Source of the DNA: an uncultured Flavobacteriia bacterium | Lineage (GTDB): Bacteria; Bacteroidota; Bacteroidia; Flavobacteriales_D; Crocinitomicaceae | Assembly (NCBI GenBank): GCA_903930085.1 | Contig: CAIYXD010000345.1 | Location: 1 to 8,229 of the forward strand | Reading direction: 5' to 3' | DNA length: 8,229 bases | Shown here: positions 1 through 6,113 of the stretch, piece after piece | Numbering within the stretch: the stretch's first letter is position 1 | Layout of the letters: the number at the start of each line of letters is the position of its first letter | Made by a program: the position numbers and the translations under genes | The notes under the pieces: generated by a model | Database searches by the model: none | Seen by the model: only the letters and a program-made list of their open reading frames with translations | Told to the model about the DNA's origin: nothing

Positions 1-363
<363 letters not shown>

Positions 364-430
364 ATAAAACTTTGAATTTTGTTGTGGCTCGTTTAATTTA
401 ATTCTTACGCTGTTTCCTTATTTCTCAATC

Positions 431-441
431 TATCAAAGAAC
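431..441 (-). promoter_or_regulatory. boxA-like antitermination site in the rRNA leader
   Basis: The minus strand reads GTTCTTTGATA here, about 70 bases upstream of the mature 16S 5' end and downstream of both rRNA promoters. It resembles the boxA element (E. coli TGCTCTTTAACA) that loads Nus factors onto RNA polymerase and lets rRNA transcripts pass termination signals. Position and the core TTCTTTGA support the call. No boxB hairpin was sought systematically. The remaining leader (364-430 and 442-530) is A/T-rich and presumably holds one arm of the processing stem that flanks 16S; its partner lies outside the window. Confidence 0.5.
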
Positions 442-534
442 TTGTATGGTAGTACTTAGAAAGTATCAACTACTCTAATCCTATATACTTTATTTCTACT
501 TGTATTAAAACCCTATCTCGCTAGATTCGGGTTG

Positions 535-565
535 CAAAGGTAATCAGTATTTTTATTCTAGCAAG
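535..565 (-). promoter_or_regulatory. rRNA promoter P2 (proximal)
   Basis: On the minus strand, TACCTTTG at 542-535 matches the Bacteroidota -7 consensus TAnnTTTG exactly. CTTG at 565-562 sits where the -33 TTTG/TTG element belongs, separated by 19 bases, the classical spacing. Transcription would start near 531, giving a leader of about 170 bases before the 16S gene. The same layout recurs about 149 bp upstream (P1), which makes chance unlikely. Confidence 0.75.
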
Positions 566-610
566 CTATTTGTGATTTATTTTTTATTTATTTCTTTCAA
601 CTTAAATATA

Positions 611-642
611 TACTAATCCAAACTTACTAATACTAATCCAAA
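611..642. repeat. 12-bp direct repeat in the rRNA promoter region
   Basis: TACTAATCCAAA occurs at 611-622 and again at 631-642, a period of exactly 20 bp, close to two helical turns. The pair lies between the two strong rRNA promoters, in the stretch upstream of P2. It could be a duplicated regulator site or part of a further promoter. No known binding motif is recognised. Confidence 0.6.
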
Positions 643-651
643 AATCTCAAA
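619..651 (-). promoter_or_regulatory. possible third, weaker rRNA promoter
   Basis: The minus strand reads TAAGTTTG at 626-619, a formal match to TAnnTTTG, with TTTG at 651-648. The spacing is 21 bases rather than the 19 seen in P1 and P2. It overlaps the direct repeat, so the -7 match may simply reflect that repeat. Possible but weak. Confidence 0.25.
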
Positions 652-683
652 CCTTAATCCCTCCTACCGTTGTAAGCGGGGTG

Positions 684-714
684 CAAAGATAGATACTCTT
701 TTTATTTAAACAAG
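684..714 (-). promoter_or_regulatory. rRNA promoter P1 (distal)
   Basis: The minus strand has TATCTTTG at 691-684 (a perfect -7 octamer) and CTTG at 714-711, 19 bases apart, exactly as in P2. Upstream on the minus strand (about 715-760) are A and T tracts (TTTTTTC, AAAAAAAG) that could act as an UP-like element for the polymerase alpha subunit. The start site would be near 680. Confidence 0.75.
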
Positions 715-1078
715 GGTTTTCAACAATCTTTTTTTGAAAAAATAAACACAAAGCAACTAACTGCCTGAAAAACATAACTTAACTAAAACGTTTTTATTGG
801 ATTACGGAGGGTTCGTGTTGAATATTCACAGAATTATTCTACATTTCCCAAGGCTTCGGATGAAAAACTGCAACATACTATTAAATCTGATTGTAATAAA
901 AATCAATCCAAATGGGATTACAAAAAGTATTAAAGGACACGAAAAATATAGTTCAAAGTTTTTAATACGAGAACAAATGACAAATTTATGTTTAACCTTC
1001 TGCTTATTAATTTAATAAATGAATGTCTTAGACAACTTGAATTTTGCAAAGGATAAATTGTTTGCGCAAAAAATTAGT
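715..1078. other. gene-free A/T-rich gap between the rRNA promoters and the next unit's terminator
   Basis: No convincing gene was found on either strand. The only longer open frame (797-1015, +) would need a TTG start and has low-complexity composition. A small palindrome, TTTGCGCAAA, lies at 1061-1070. The gap separates the end of one leftward unit from the promoters of the leftward rRNA operon, and its right part probably holds only upstream promoter sequence. Confidence 0.6.
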
Positions 1079-1107
1079 AAAAAAAAAGGCCTTCTTTCGA
1101 AGACCTT
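1079..1107 (-). terminator. intrinsic terminator after the 64-residue gene
   Basis: On the minus strand AAGGTCTTC pairs with GAAGGCCTT (9 bp, one G-U pair) around a GAAA tetraloop, and a run of nine T follows at 1087-1079. It begins 7 bases after the stop codon of the gene at 1114-1308. With no clear hairpin upstream, it probably ends the whole leftward transcription unit from 3810. Confidence 0.93.
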
Positions 1108-1113
1108 AGTAAT

Positions 1114-1308
1114 TTAACACTCTATCCATTTGTCATTTCGCATTTCTCCACGAATTGTGACATTTTTGGTTCTTGCATAATCTTCTGCGGCCATGAACAT
1201 TTGTTCTTTCGTATCACGTCTCACCAAAATGGCACTACTGCCTTGAGTTTTTACCTCAATGTAAAACCCATTTCGCAATCTTGCCGGTCTTGTAGCTGGT
1301 CTTCCCAT
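1114..1308 (-). CDS. small basic conserved-looking protein, function unknown
   Basis: A 64-residue protein starting with MGRPATRPARLRNG and ending in KWIEC. The N-terminus is rich in Arg, Pro and Ala. The middle (residues 17-40) has alternating hydrophobic residues suggesting beta strands, followed by a likely helix (about 39-48, EQMFMAAEDYART). I believe similar short proteins occur across Flavobacteriia, but I cannot name a domain. Size, net positive charge and the GRP-like start would suit nucleic-acid binding; that is inference only. The start is the ATG at 1308, preceded by an A/T-rich stretch with no Shine-Dalgarno, as is normal for this phylum. An intrinsic terminator 7 bases after the stop and the coding-like composition argue that it is real. 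It lies 126 bp downstream of the AlbA_2 gene with no hairpin between, so it may be cotranscribed or use a promoter I could not find in 1309-1434. Confidence 0.8.
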   Translation of the reverse strand: MGRPATRPARLRNGFYIEVKTQGSSAILVRRDTKEQMFMAAEDYARTKNVTIRGEMRNDKWIEC

Positions 1309-1434
1309 TATTATTATACTAATTTTAAAATATTTTTAAATGTAACACTTTAAAATGGAATTTGTTGTGTTTTATAATTTTTTAAGAAACTTTATGTTTT
1401 TAAAAGATCCCATTTATCATTAAAAATCAGCGTA

Positions 1435-2064
1435 TTATTTACTGATTTGATATTGGGTAGTATCTAAATTCATGACCATGTCAACCATTTCCCAACTAAT
1501 TAATAACGTTAGAAATCTGTCTACCTCTTTAAGTGGGATATCTGAAAGTCTATACAATTTACTAAGTGTAACAATTTGTTCCTCTTTTATAAGCTGGAGA
1601 AGCGATATTAATTCAATCTGAAGGTACGTTGGCTTTGGGACTGGATTCTTTTTTAGTACCCATAATCCAACTAGAATTTTATTCGCAAGCAAAACTTCCT
1701 TCTGAACACGTATATAAGGAAGCCATGTCCCCAATTTATCTTTTGACTTATACGGTTTAGTATCCGCTTCGCTTACCTTAATTTCCAAAACTAACCTGAA
1801 ATCTTCTTTCCAGATTTTTGAGGTGAATTTCATTTCAGGCTTACAGAATGATTTTGCTGATTCCTGCAACTTGAGTAACTCCTCATTTGGATCACAGCCA
1901 ATTATTTTGCCGTTTTTTTTTAGACCAATCCACAATCTACCGCCTTCTGAATTGGCAAAAGCAACCAACAATTGTGCAATTTCATTATAACTTACCGTTT
2001 TTGGAAGAAAAATTTGTCGAACGGATTCCCCTTTTGCGATATATGCTTTAAGTTCATTTGGCAT
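1435..2064 (-). CDS. AlbA_2 / Schlafen-type putative DNA- or ATP-binding regulator
   Basis: A 209-residue protein. Residues about 12-130 look like an AlbA_2 (Schlafen AlbA_2, formerly AAA_4) domain. The diagnostic stretch is FANSEGGRLWIGLKKNG at 36-52 (family pattern: aN..GG.l.iGv.d.G.i.G), preceded by the helix SYNEIAQLLVAF and followed by IIGCDPNEE. Residues about 148-208 look like a winged helix-turn-helix (YLQIELISLLQLIKEEQ, then TLSKLYRLSDIPLKEVDRFL). Family members are usually annotated as putative transcriptional regulators or ATP-binding proteins; the ligand is poorly established. It starts 23 bp after aroE on the same strand, so it is very likely the fourth gene of that operon. The start is the ATG at 2064. 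No stop or frameshift interrupts it. The regulatory role is inferred from the domain pair. Confidence 0.8.
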   Translation of the reverse strand: MPNELKAYIAKGESVRQIFLPKTVSYNEIAQLLVAFANSEGGRLWIGLKKNGKIIGCDPNEELLKLQESAKSFCKPEMKFTSKIWKEDFRLVLEIKVSEADTKPYKSKDKLGTWLPYIRVQKEVLLANKILVGLWVLKKNPVPKPTYLQIELISLLQLIKEEQIVTLSKLYRLSDIPLKEVDRFLTLLISWEMVDMVMNLDTTQYQISK

Positions 2065-2087
2065 AATTCATTTATTAGAATAAGTGG

Positions 2088-2816
2088 CTATTCCTTGTTC
2101 CAAATTTCCCAAGCTTTAAGCGCCTGTTCTTTGAGCATGGACTCGCCATTTAATATAACCGCACCATTTTCTTCCGCTTTGCGTAGGAATTTTGTTTTTG
2201 ATGGATTATAAATCAAATCAACCACCAAATGATCGGAAGTTAACCCTTCAAAAGGAAAATCAACCATTTCTTCCGTGTTTGGAAATGTTCCTAAAGGTGT
2301 GCAGTTCACAATTACTTTGCAAGCGTTCAACATGTGTTCATTTATTGCTGAGTATGGAAACTCGTTATCCGATTGGGGTTCCCTGGAGCAATAAATCACA
2401 TCCATTCCAATAGACTTAAAAACATATGCAACCGCTTTTGATGCACCACCTGTTCCTAAAATTAAAGCGCGCTCGTGTCTATTGGTAAGAAACGGTTTTA
2501 TAGATTGCTGAAATCCATAGGCATCCGTGTTGTAACCAATTTTTTTACCATTCAAAAATCTCACTACATTAACAGCTCCTATTTCCTTTGCTTCATGAGA
2601 TAGCTCATCCAAAAATGGCATTATTGCTTCTTTATAAGGAGTGGTAACGTTCAATCCTGAAAGATTCTTTTGAAAAACTTCTTCTAAAGTAGCTAAAGTT
2701 TGTATCTCAAAATTTGAATAGTGAGCTTCTATCGCATTCTTTTTGAAATATTCCTCAAAAAAAGATTTTGAAAACGAATACCCAAGTGATTGACCTAAAA
2801 GTCCATAAATCTTCAT
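2088..2816 (-). CDS. aroE: shikimate dehydrogenase (NADP+)
   Basis: Reduces 3-dehydroshikimate to shikimate with NADPH in the cytoplasm, the fourth step towards chorismate. The 242 residues match the short flavobacterial form. Shikimate-binding serines are S14 and S16 in GYSFSKS. NVTTPYK (56-62) carries the catalytic Lys62 and GYNTDAYG (94-101) the catalytic Asp98. The nucleotide-binding loop is LGTGGASKA (120-128). SRE at 144-146 sits where many family members have NRT, keeping the Arg that favours NADP. NCTPLGTFPN (171-180), DLIYNPSKT (200-208) and GESMLKEQA (224-232) complete the family pattern. All key residues are present, so the enzyme should be active. Its ATG overlaps the stop of the DedA gene as ATGA (2816-2813), indicating translational coupling. 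A quinate/shikimate dehydrogenase (YdiB type) is less likely, given the SRE loop and the lone aroE-like context. Confidence 0.96.
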   Translation of the reverse strand: MKIYGLLGQSLGYSFSKSFFEEYFKKNAIEAHYSNFEIQTLATLEEVFQKNLSGLNVTTPYKEAIMPFLDELSHEAKEIGAVNVVRFLNGKKIGYNTDAYGFQQSIKPFLTNRHERALILGTGGASKAVAYVFKSIGMDVIYCSREPQSDNEFPYSAINEHMLNACKVIVNCTPLGTFPNTEEMVDFPFEGLTSDHLVVDLIYNPSKTKFLRKAEENGAVILNGESMLKEQALKAWEIWNKE

Positions 2817-3493
2817 TTCTCTTTTTTGGAATTCAGTTTTGCTTTTACGAGTTCAAAAAGCATAGGTAAAATTGAAAGCGCAATAATTCCAAAAATTACC
2901 GTTTCAAAATTCTCTTGGATAATTGGCAAATTACCGAAGAAATAGCCCAAGAGCGTAAGTCCTAAAACCCAACTTATTCCGCCTATAATATTAAACTGAA
3001 TAAATTTTCGGTAACTCATTTCTCCAATTCCAGCGACAAATGGAGCAAAAGTTCGAACAATCGGTACAAACCGAGCGATTATTATCGTTTTTGAACCATG
3101 TTTTTCATAAAATGCATGGGTCTGATCTATATATTTTTGCTTTACGATTTGTCGGCCACTGATTTTCCACTTCAAAACCTTCAACCCTATGGTTTTACCA
3201 AAAAAGTAATTTAACCCGTCCCCTAAAACGGCAGCAAGGATTAATAATCCAAGCACAACCCAAAGGTTTAGTTCCGCTGTTTCACCAAGGTCATTGGTTA
3301 CGCCTGCACAAAATGTTCCTGCTGCAAACAATAGAGAGTCACCTGGAAGTAATGGCATAATCACCAAACCTGTTTCTACGAAAATTATCAGAAACAAAAT
3401 CGCATAAATCCACAATCCATAATCTTGAATCATCGTAAATAAATGATCATCCAGGTGCAGAAAAAAGTCTAGTATTGATTTTAAAACTTCCAT
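2813..3493 (-). CDS. DedA-family (SNARE-associated / VTT domain) membrane protein
   Basis: Inner-membrane protein of about 226 residues. Counting from the ATG at 3493, it has the family signature VETGLVIMPLLPGDSLLFAAG (about 39-59; Glu and PGD are the conserved acidic and turn residues), a second glycine/aspartate motif LGDGLNYFFG (90-99) and ARFVPIVRTFAPFVAGIG (140-157; two conserved arginines in the re-entrant region). Hydrophobic segments at about 28-48, 78-97, 135-157 and 170-187 fit the family topology, and the C-terminus (KLNSKKEK) is basic. DedA proteins support envelope integrity and proton-motive force, and some members recycle undecaprenyl phosphate; which lipid this one handles cannot be read here. 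A TTG directly upstream (3496) would add one residue, but the ATG gives a TGATG overlap with the rhodanese stop and is preferred. The gene lies in an operon with the rhodanese gene and aroE. Confidence 0.92.
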   Translation of the reverse strand: MEVLKSILDFFLHLDDHLFTMIQDYGLWIYAILFLIIFVETGLVIMPLLPGDSLLFAAGTFCAGVTNDLGETAELNLWVVLGLLILAAVLGDGLNYFFGKTIGLKVLKWKISGRQIVKQKYIDQTHAFYEKHGSKTIIIARFVPIVRTFAPFVAGIGEMSYRKFIQFNIIGGISWVLGLTLLGYFFGNLPIIQENFETVIFGIIALSILPMLFELVKAKLNSKKEK

Positions 3494-3810
3494 CAATCTA
3501 AATCTAAAGTTGCATCAATTTGATCTTTCCAAGCCAAAATTCCACCATCCAAAACAAATACATTTGGGATAGAATATTCGGTCATTAAAATATTTGCTAC
3601 TGCTTCGGCTCTTTTTCCGGATCGACACATAATAACGATGTTTGATTGAGTTGGAAGTTCCGTTGTTCGATTACAAATCTCACCCATTGGAATATGAGTT
3701 GAACCAATATTCGCTGCAGCATATTCGTATGGCTCGCGTATATCAATTATTTCGAACGACTGTCCTTGTTTCATTGCATGGTGCAATTCTAAAGCAGAAA
3801 TTAATCGCAT
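3493..3810 (-). CDS. single-domain rhodanese-like protein
   Basis: A 105-residue protein made of one rhodanese domain. IIDIREPYEYAAANIGSTHIP (21-41) is the classic N-terminal motif. The active-site loop is CRSGKR at 62-67, with the persulfide-forming cysteine C62 and a closing arginine, and LDGGILAWKD (about 86-95) matches the usual C-terminal GG...W motif. With an intact cysteine it should carry sulfane sulfur, in the manner of GlpE/PspE-type thiosulfate sulfurtransferases. The true donor and acceptor are unknown. There is no signal peptide, so it is probably cytoplasmic. It is the first gene of the leftward operon; its TGA shares a base with the DedA ATG. A perfect -7 promoter octamer lies 18-25 bases upstream of the start. 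The start is the ATG at 3810. Confidence 0.94.
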   Translation of the reverse strand: MRLISALELHHAMKQGQSFEIIDIREPYEYAAANIGSTHIPMGEICNRTTELPTQSNIVIMCRSGKRAEAVANILMTEYSIPNVFVLDGGILAWKDQIDATLDLD

Positions 3811-3827
3811 TGTTTAAAAATTTTGAT

Positions 3828-3835
3828 CAAAGATA
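3828..3835 (-). promoter_or_regulatory. -7 promoter element of the rhodanese-dedA-aroE operon
   Basis: The minus strand reads TATCTTTG, identical to the -7 octamer of rRNA promoter P1. It predicts a start near 3824 and a very short leader of about 14 bases. No TTG-type -33 element is seen at the expected 17-23 base distance, so the promoter may be weaker or may need an activator. The rest of the divergent intergenic region (3836-4052) shows no gene. Confidence 0.55.
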
Positions 3836-4052
3836 GTAATTGAAGACAAGACTTATGCTTTTGTAATGCAAGAATTGAATACTTTCCGTTTTAAGTTCCA
3901 AAAACGGATTACTTGTAAGCAAGAGCTTAAAGCAATAACAATTGAAATAAATGTTCTTAAATATTTTTAGGAAAAATTACAAATGACTATACTAATTGTA
4001 AAGATACAGTCAGAATTGCTAGTGCTATCGGAAATATTAAAAATTCTTCTCT

Positions 4053-4060
4053 TACATTTG
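4053..4060 (+). promoter_or_regulatory. possible -7 promoter element of menA (leaderless start?)
   Basis: TACATTTG matches TAnnTTTG and ends 4 bases before the menA ATG at 4065. If used, transcription would begin at or within a base or so of the start codon, giving a leaderless or nearly leaderless mRNA. No -33 TTG is present at the usual spacing (the nearest, at 4016, is 34 bases away), so the match may be chance. Confidence 0.35.
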
Positions 4061-4064
4061 TACC

Positions 4065-4967
4065 ATGACAAAAAATCAAGCATGGATCAAAGCTTTGCGC
4101 CTGCGCACCTTGCCACTTTCACTTTCTGGTATAATTCTCGGTTCTTTTATTGCAAAATTTAATGGCCATTGGAGTTTAGAAATTTTCACACTTGCGATGT
4201 TGACTACCATTCTTTTTCAGATTCTATCCAATTTTGCGAATGATCTTGGTGATAGTTTAAAAGGAACAGATAATTCTGACCGTGTTGGACCGCTTCGTTC
4301 CGTTCAGTCTGGCGTAATTTCCGCTCACGAAATGAAAATTGCAATTTTAATTACCGCACTATTGAGTGCTATTTCGGCTGTAAGTCTAATATTTATTGGA
4401 ACGCAAAATCTTCCTATTTCCATTCTTTGGTTGTATGTTGGTTTGGCTATCGCGAGTATTATCGCTGCTATAACGTATACAATTGGAAAAAAAGCATACG
4501 GTTACAATGGTTTTGGGGATATAATGGTGTTTTTATTTTTTGGATATGTCAGCGTTTTGGGTGTATATCCACTTTTTGCTAAAACAATTGCATGGAATTT
4601 GCTTCTTCCGGCAACATGTATTGGACTTTTGAGCACTGCGGTTCTCAATTTAAACAACATGCGCGATCGCTTGAACGATAAAAATTCAGGCAAAAAAACA
4701 TTCGTGGTACTAATTGGTGGAAATGCCGCAAAAATATACCATGCTTTCCTTATTATAAGTGGCCTGATTTGTCACTACATTTTCATTGCTCAGTTAAAAC
4801 ATCCAATTGCAAATATTGGTTTAATTCCAGGATTGGTATTAATTATTCACTTGCGGAAAGTTATGCAGACACGAGATCCTAAAGAATTTGATCCCGAATT
4901 GAAAAAAGTTGCACTTGCCACTTTCGGTATTGCGGTTTTAACCGCTATTGGCTTGATGATTGGTTGA
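4065..4967 (+). CDS. menA: 1,4-dihydroxy-2-naphthoate polyprenyltransferase
   Basis: Membrane enzyme of the UbiA superfamily that attaches the isoprenoid tail to 1,4-dihydroxy-2-naphthoate, giving demethylmenaquinone. The first aspartate-rich motif is NFANDLGDSLKGTDNSDR (56-73; D60, D63, with RVGPLR following at 73-78). The second is NLNNMRDRLNDKNSGKKT (195-212; D201, D205). These bind Mg2+ and prenyl diphosphate. KALRLRTLPLSLSG at 9-22 is the typical MenA N-terminus. Hydrophobic segments spread over the 300 residues suggest about eight or nine membrane helices. The RVGPLR element and the neighbouring menC favour MenA over other UbiA-type prenyltransferases. The ATG at 4065 is the natural start, with no Shine-Dalgarno. 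menC follows after 71 bp on the same strand, probably cotranscribed. Confidence 0.95.
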   Translation: MTKNQAWIKALRLRTLPLSLSGIILGSFIAKFNGHWSLEIFTLAMLTTILFQILSNFANDLGDSLKGTDNSDRVGPLRSVQSGVISAHEMKIAILITALLSAISAVSLIFIGTQNLPISILWLYVGLAIASIIAAITYTIGKKAYGYNGFGDIMVFLFFGYVSVLGVYPLFAKTIAWNLLLPATCIGLLSTAVLNLNNMRDRLNDKNSGKKTFVVLIGGNAAKIYHAFLIISGLICHYIFIAQLKHPIANIGLIPGLVLIIHLRKVMQTRDPKEFDPELKKVALATFGIAVLTAIGLMIG

Positions 4968-5038
4968 TTCAATTCGTTTGTTCGTTGATCTCCTGGAGGA
5001 TTTCCATCAAAAATTGCCCAAAACAGTAACATTAAGCT

Positions 5039-6070
5039 ATGAAAGCAACATTTACCCATCTTAAATTGCAATTTAAAAATCCTGCAGGCACAAGTCGCGG
5101 GGTTATGCAAATTAAAAACAGCTGGATTCTGAAACTTTCAGACGGTAATACATCTGGAATTGGCGAAATCAGTATTCTAGAAGGTTTATCCCCTGACTTT
5201 AAAGATTTGGAAAGTTTTGAGCGAAAAATAGAGAGCTTTTGTGCGATTTTAGAAAGGGATGGTGTGAATTTTGACGCCGGATCTGAAAATCATCTTTTTT
5301 TGGAAACCCATCCCTCCATAAAATTCGGATTGGAAACAGCACTTTTGGATCTTAAAAATGGCGGTGAAGGTGTTATTTTTAAAAATAGCTTCGCAACTGG
5401 AAATAAAAAACTACCCATTAATGGTTTGATTTGGATGGGAAGTGAAGATTTCATGCGGGAACAAATTGAACAAAAACTTTCGGAAGGATTCACAACCTTG
5501 AAAATGAAGGTTGGAGCAACGGATTTCGACAAAGAGTACCAACTATTAGAATCTATTCGTGCGAGATATTCCGAGAAGGAAATAACCTTGCGTGTGGATG
5601 CGAATGGTGCTTTTTCACCACAAGATGCACCTAAAATGCTAGAAAAACTGGCAGAATTAAAGATTCATTCAATTGAACAGCCCATAAAACCTGGAAATTG
5701 GGCAGCGATGAAAGAATTATGTGCTTCCACTCCTACTCCAATTGCATTGGATGAAGAATTAATAGGGATTTTCGATATATCTGAGAAAATGGAGATTTTA
5801 GAGACGATACACCCGCATTATATCATTCTAAAACCCAGTTTACACGGTGGAATTTCAGGCTCAAAAGAATGGATTAAACTTGCTGAAGAACGAAAAATTT
5901 CTTGGTGGATGACATCTGCACTAGAATCAAATATTGGTTTGAATGCGATTTGTCAATTTACTGCGGAATATGTTAACGAATTACCACAAGGTTTGGGAAC
6001 TGGATCGCTTTATTTGAATAATATAGAAAGCGATTTGGTAGTTGAAAATGGTTTTATTTTTAAAAGATAA
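5039..6070 (+). CDS. menC: o-succinylbenzoate synthase (enolase superfamily)
   Basis: Dehydrates SHCHC to o-succinylbenzoate in menaquinone synthesis; cytoplasmic. It has 343 residues, with an N-terminal capping region (about 1-115) and a TIM-barrel domain. Catalytic residues are visible. KMK (155-157) gives the Lys pair. Metal ligands are Asp187 in RVDANGAF, Glu213 in SIEQPI and Asp238 in ALDEEL. Lys265 in ILKPSLHGG is the second catalytic lysine. SALESNIGLNAICQ (293-306) is the stretch typical of MenC in this phylum. The KxK motif is shared with dipeptide epimerases and muconate-cycloisomerase-type enzymes, so the assignment to MenC rests on SALESNIG and on menA directly upstream. The ATG at 5039 follows an A-rich leader. 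The gene ends at the foot of a hairpin shared with the convergent helicase gene. Confidence 0.94.
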   Translation: MKATFTHLKLQFKNPAGTSRGVMQIKNSWILKLSDGNTSGIGEISILEGLSPDFKDLESFERKIESFCAILERDGVNFDAGSENHLFLETHPSIKFGLETALLDLKNGGEGVIFKNSFATGNKKLPINGLIWMGSEDFMREQIEQKLSEGFTTLKMKVGATDFDKEYQLLESIRARYSEKEITLRVDANGAFSPQDAPKMLEKLAELKIHSIEQPIKPGNWAAMKELCASTPTPIALDEELIGIFDISEKMEILETIHPHYIILKPSLHGGISGSKEWIKLAEERKISWWMTSALESNIGLNAICQFTAEYVNELPQGLGTGSLYLNNIESDLVVENGFIFKR

Positions 6071-6109
6071 ATGCGTTATGCGTTTCTAATTAAAGACGCA
6101 TAACGCATT
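6070..6109. terminator. inverted repeat between convergent menC and helicase genes, probable bidirectional terminator
   Basis: AATGCGTTATGCGT (6070-6083) and ACGCATAACGCATT (6096-6109) are perfect 14-bp complements around a 12-base loop. The left arm begins at the last base of the menC stop codon, and the right arm ends 4 bases before the helicase stop. The leftward transcript is followed by a T-rich stretch (TATCTTTT); the rightward one has only a poor T tract. Function in both directions is therefore inferred from position and stem strength. Confidence 0.75.
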
Positions 6110-6113
6110 AAAA

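Noticed and set aside
797..1015. 72-codon plus-strand open frame
   Set aside because: It needs a TTG start, has no promoter, is low in complexity (many Ile, Asn, Lys, Leu) and matches no family I know. It is likely a chance frame in A/T-rich intergenic DNA.
1061..1070. Palindrome TTTGCGCAAA as a regulator site or plus-strand terminator
   Set aside because: It is only 10 bp, no gene ends next to it on the plus strand, and chance occurrence is likely.
1972..2413. Two plus-strand open frames across the AlbA_2 and aroE genes
   Set aside because: Both are antisense shadows of genes with full motif support, and neither has recognisable protein features.
3494..3496. TTG as the start codon of the DedA-family gene
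   Set aside because: It adds only one residue, and the ATG immediately after is the more usual start and makes a TGATG coupling with the upstream stop.
3999..4006. Minus-strand TATCTTTA as a second promoter for the rhodanese operon
   Set aside because: The last base departs from the consensus, there is no -33 element at the right distance, and a perfect octamer lies closer to the gene.
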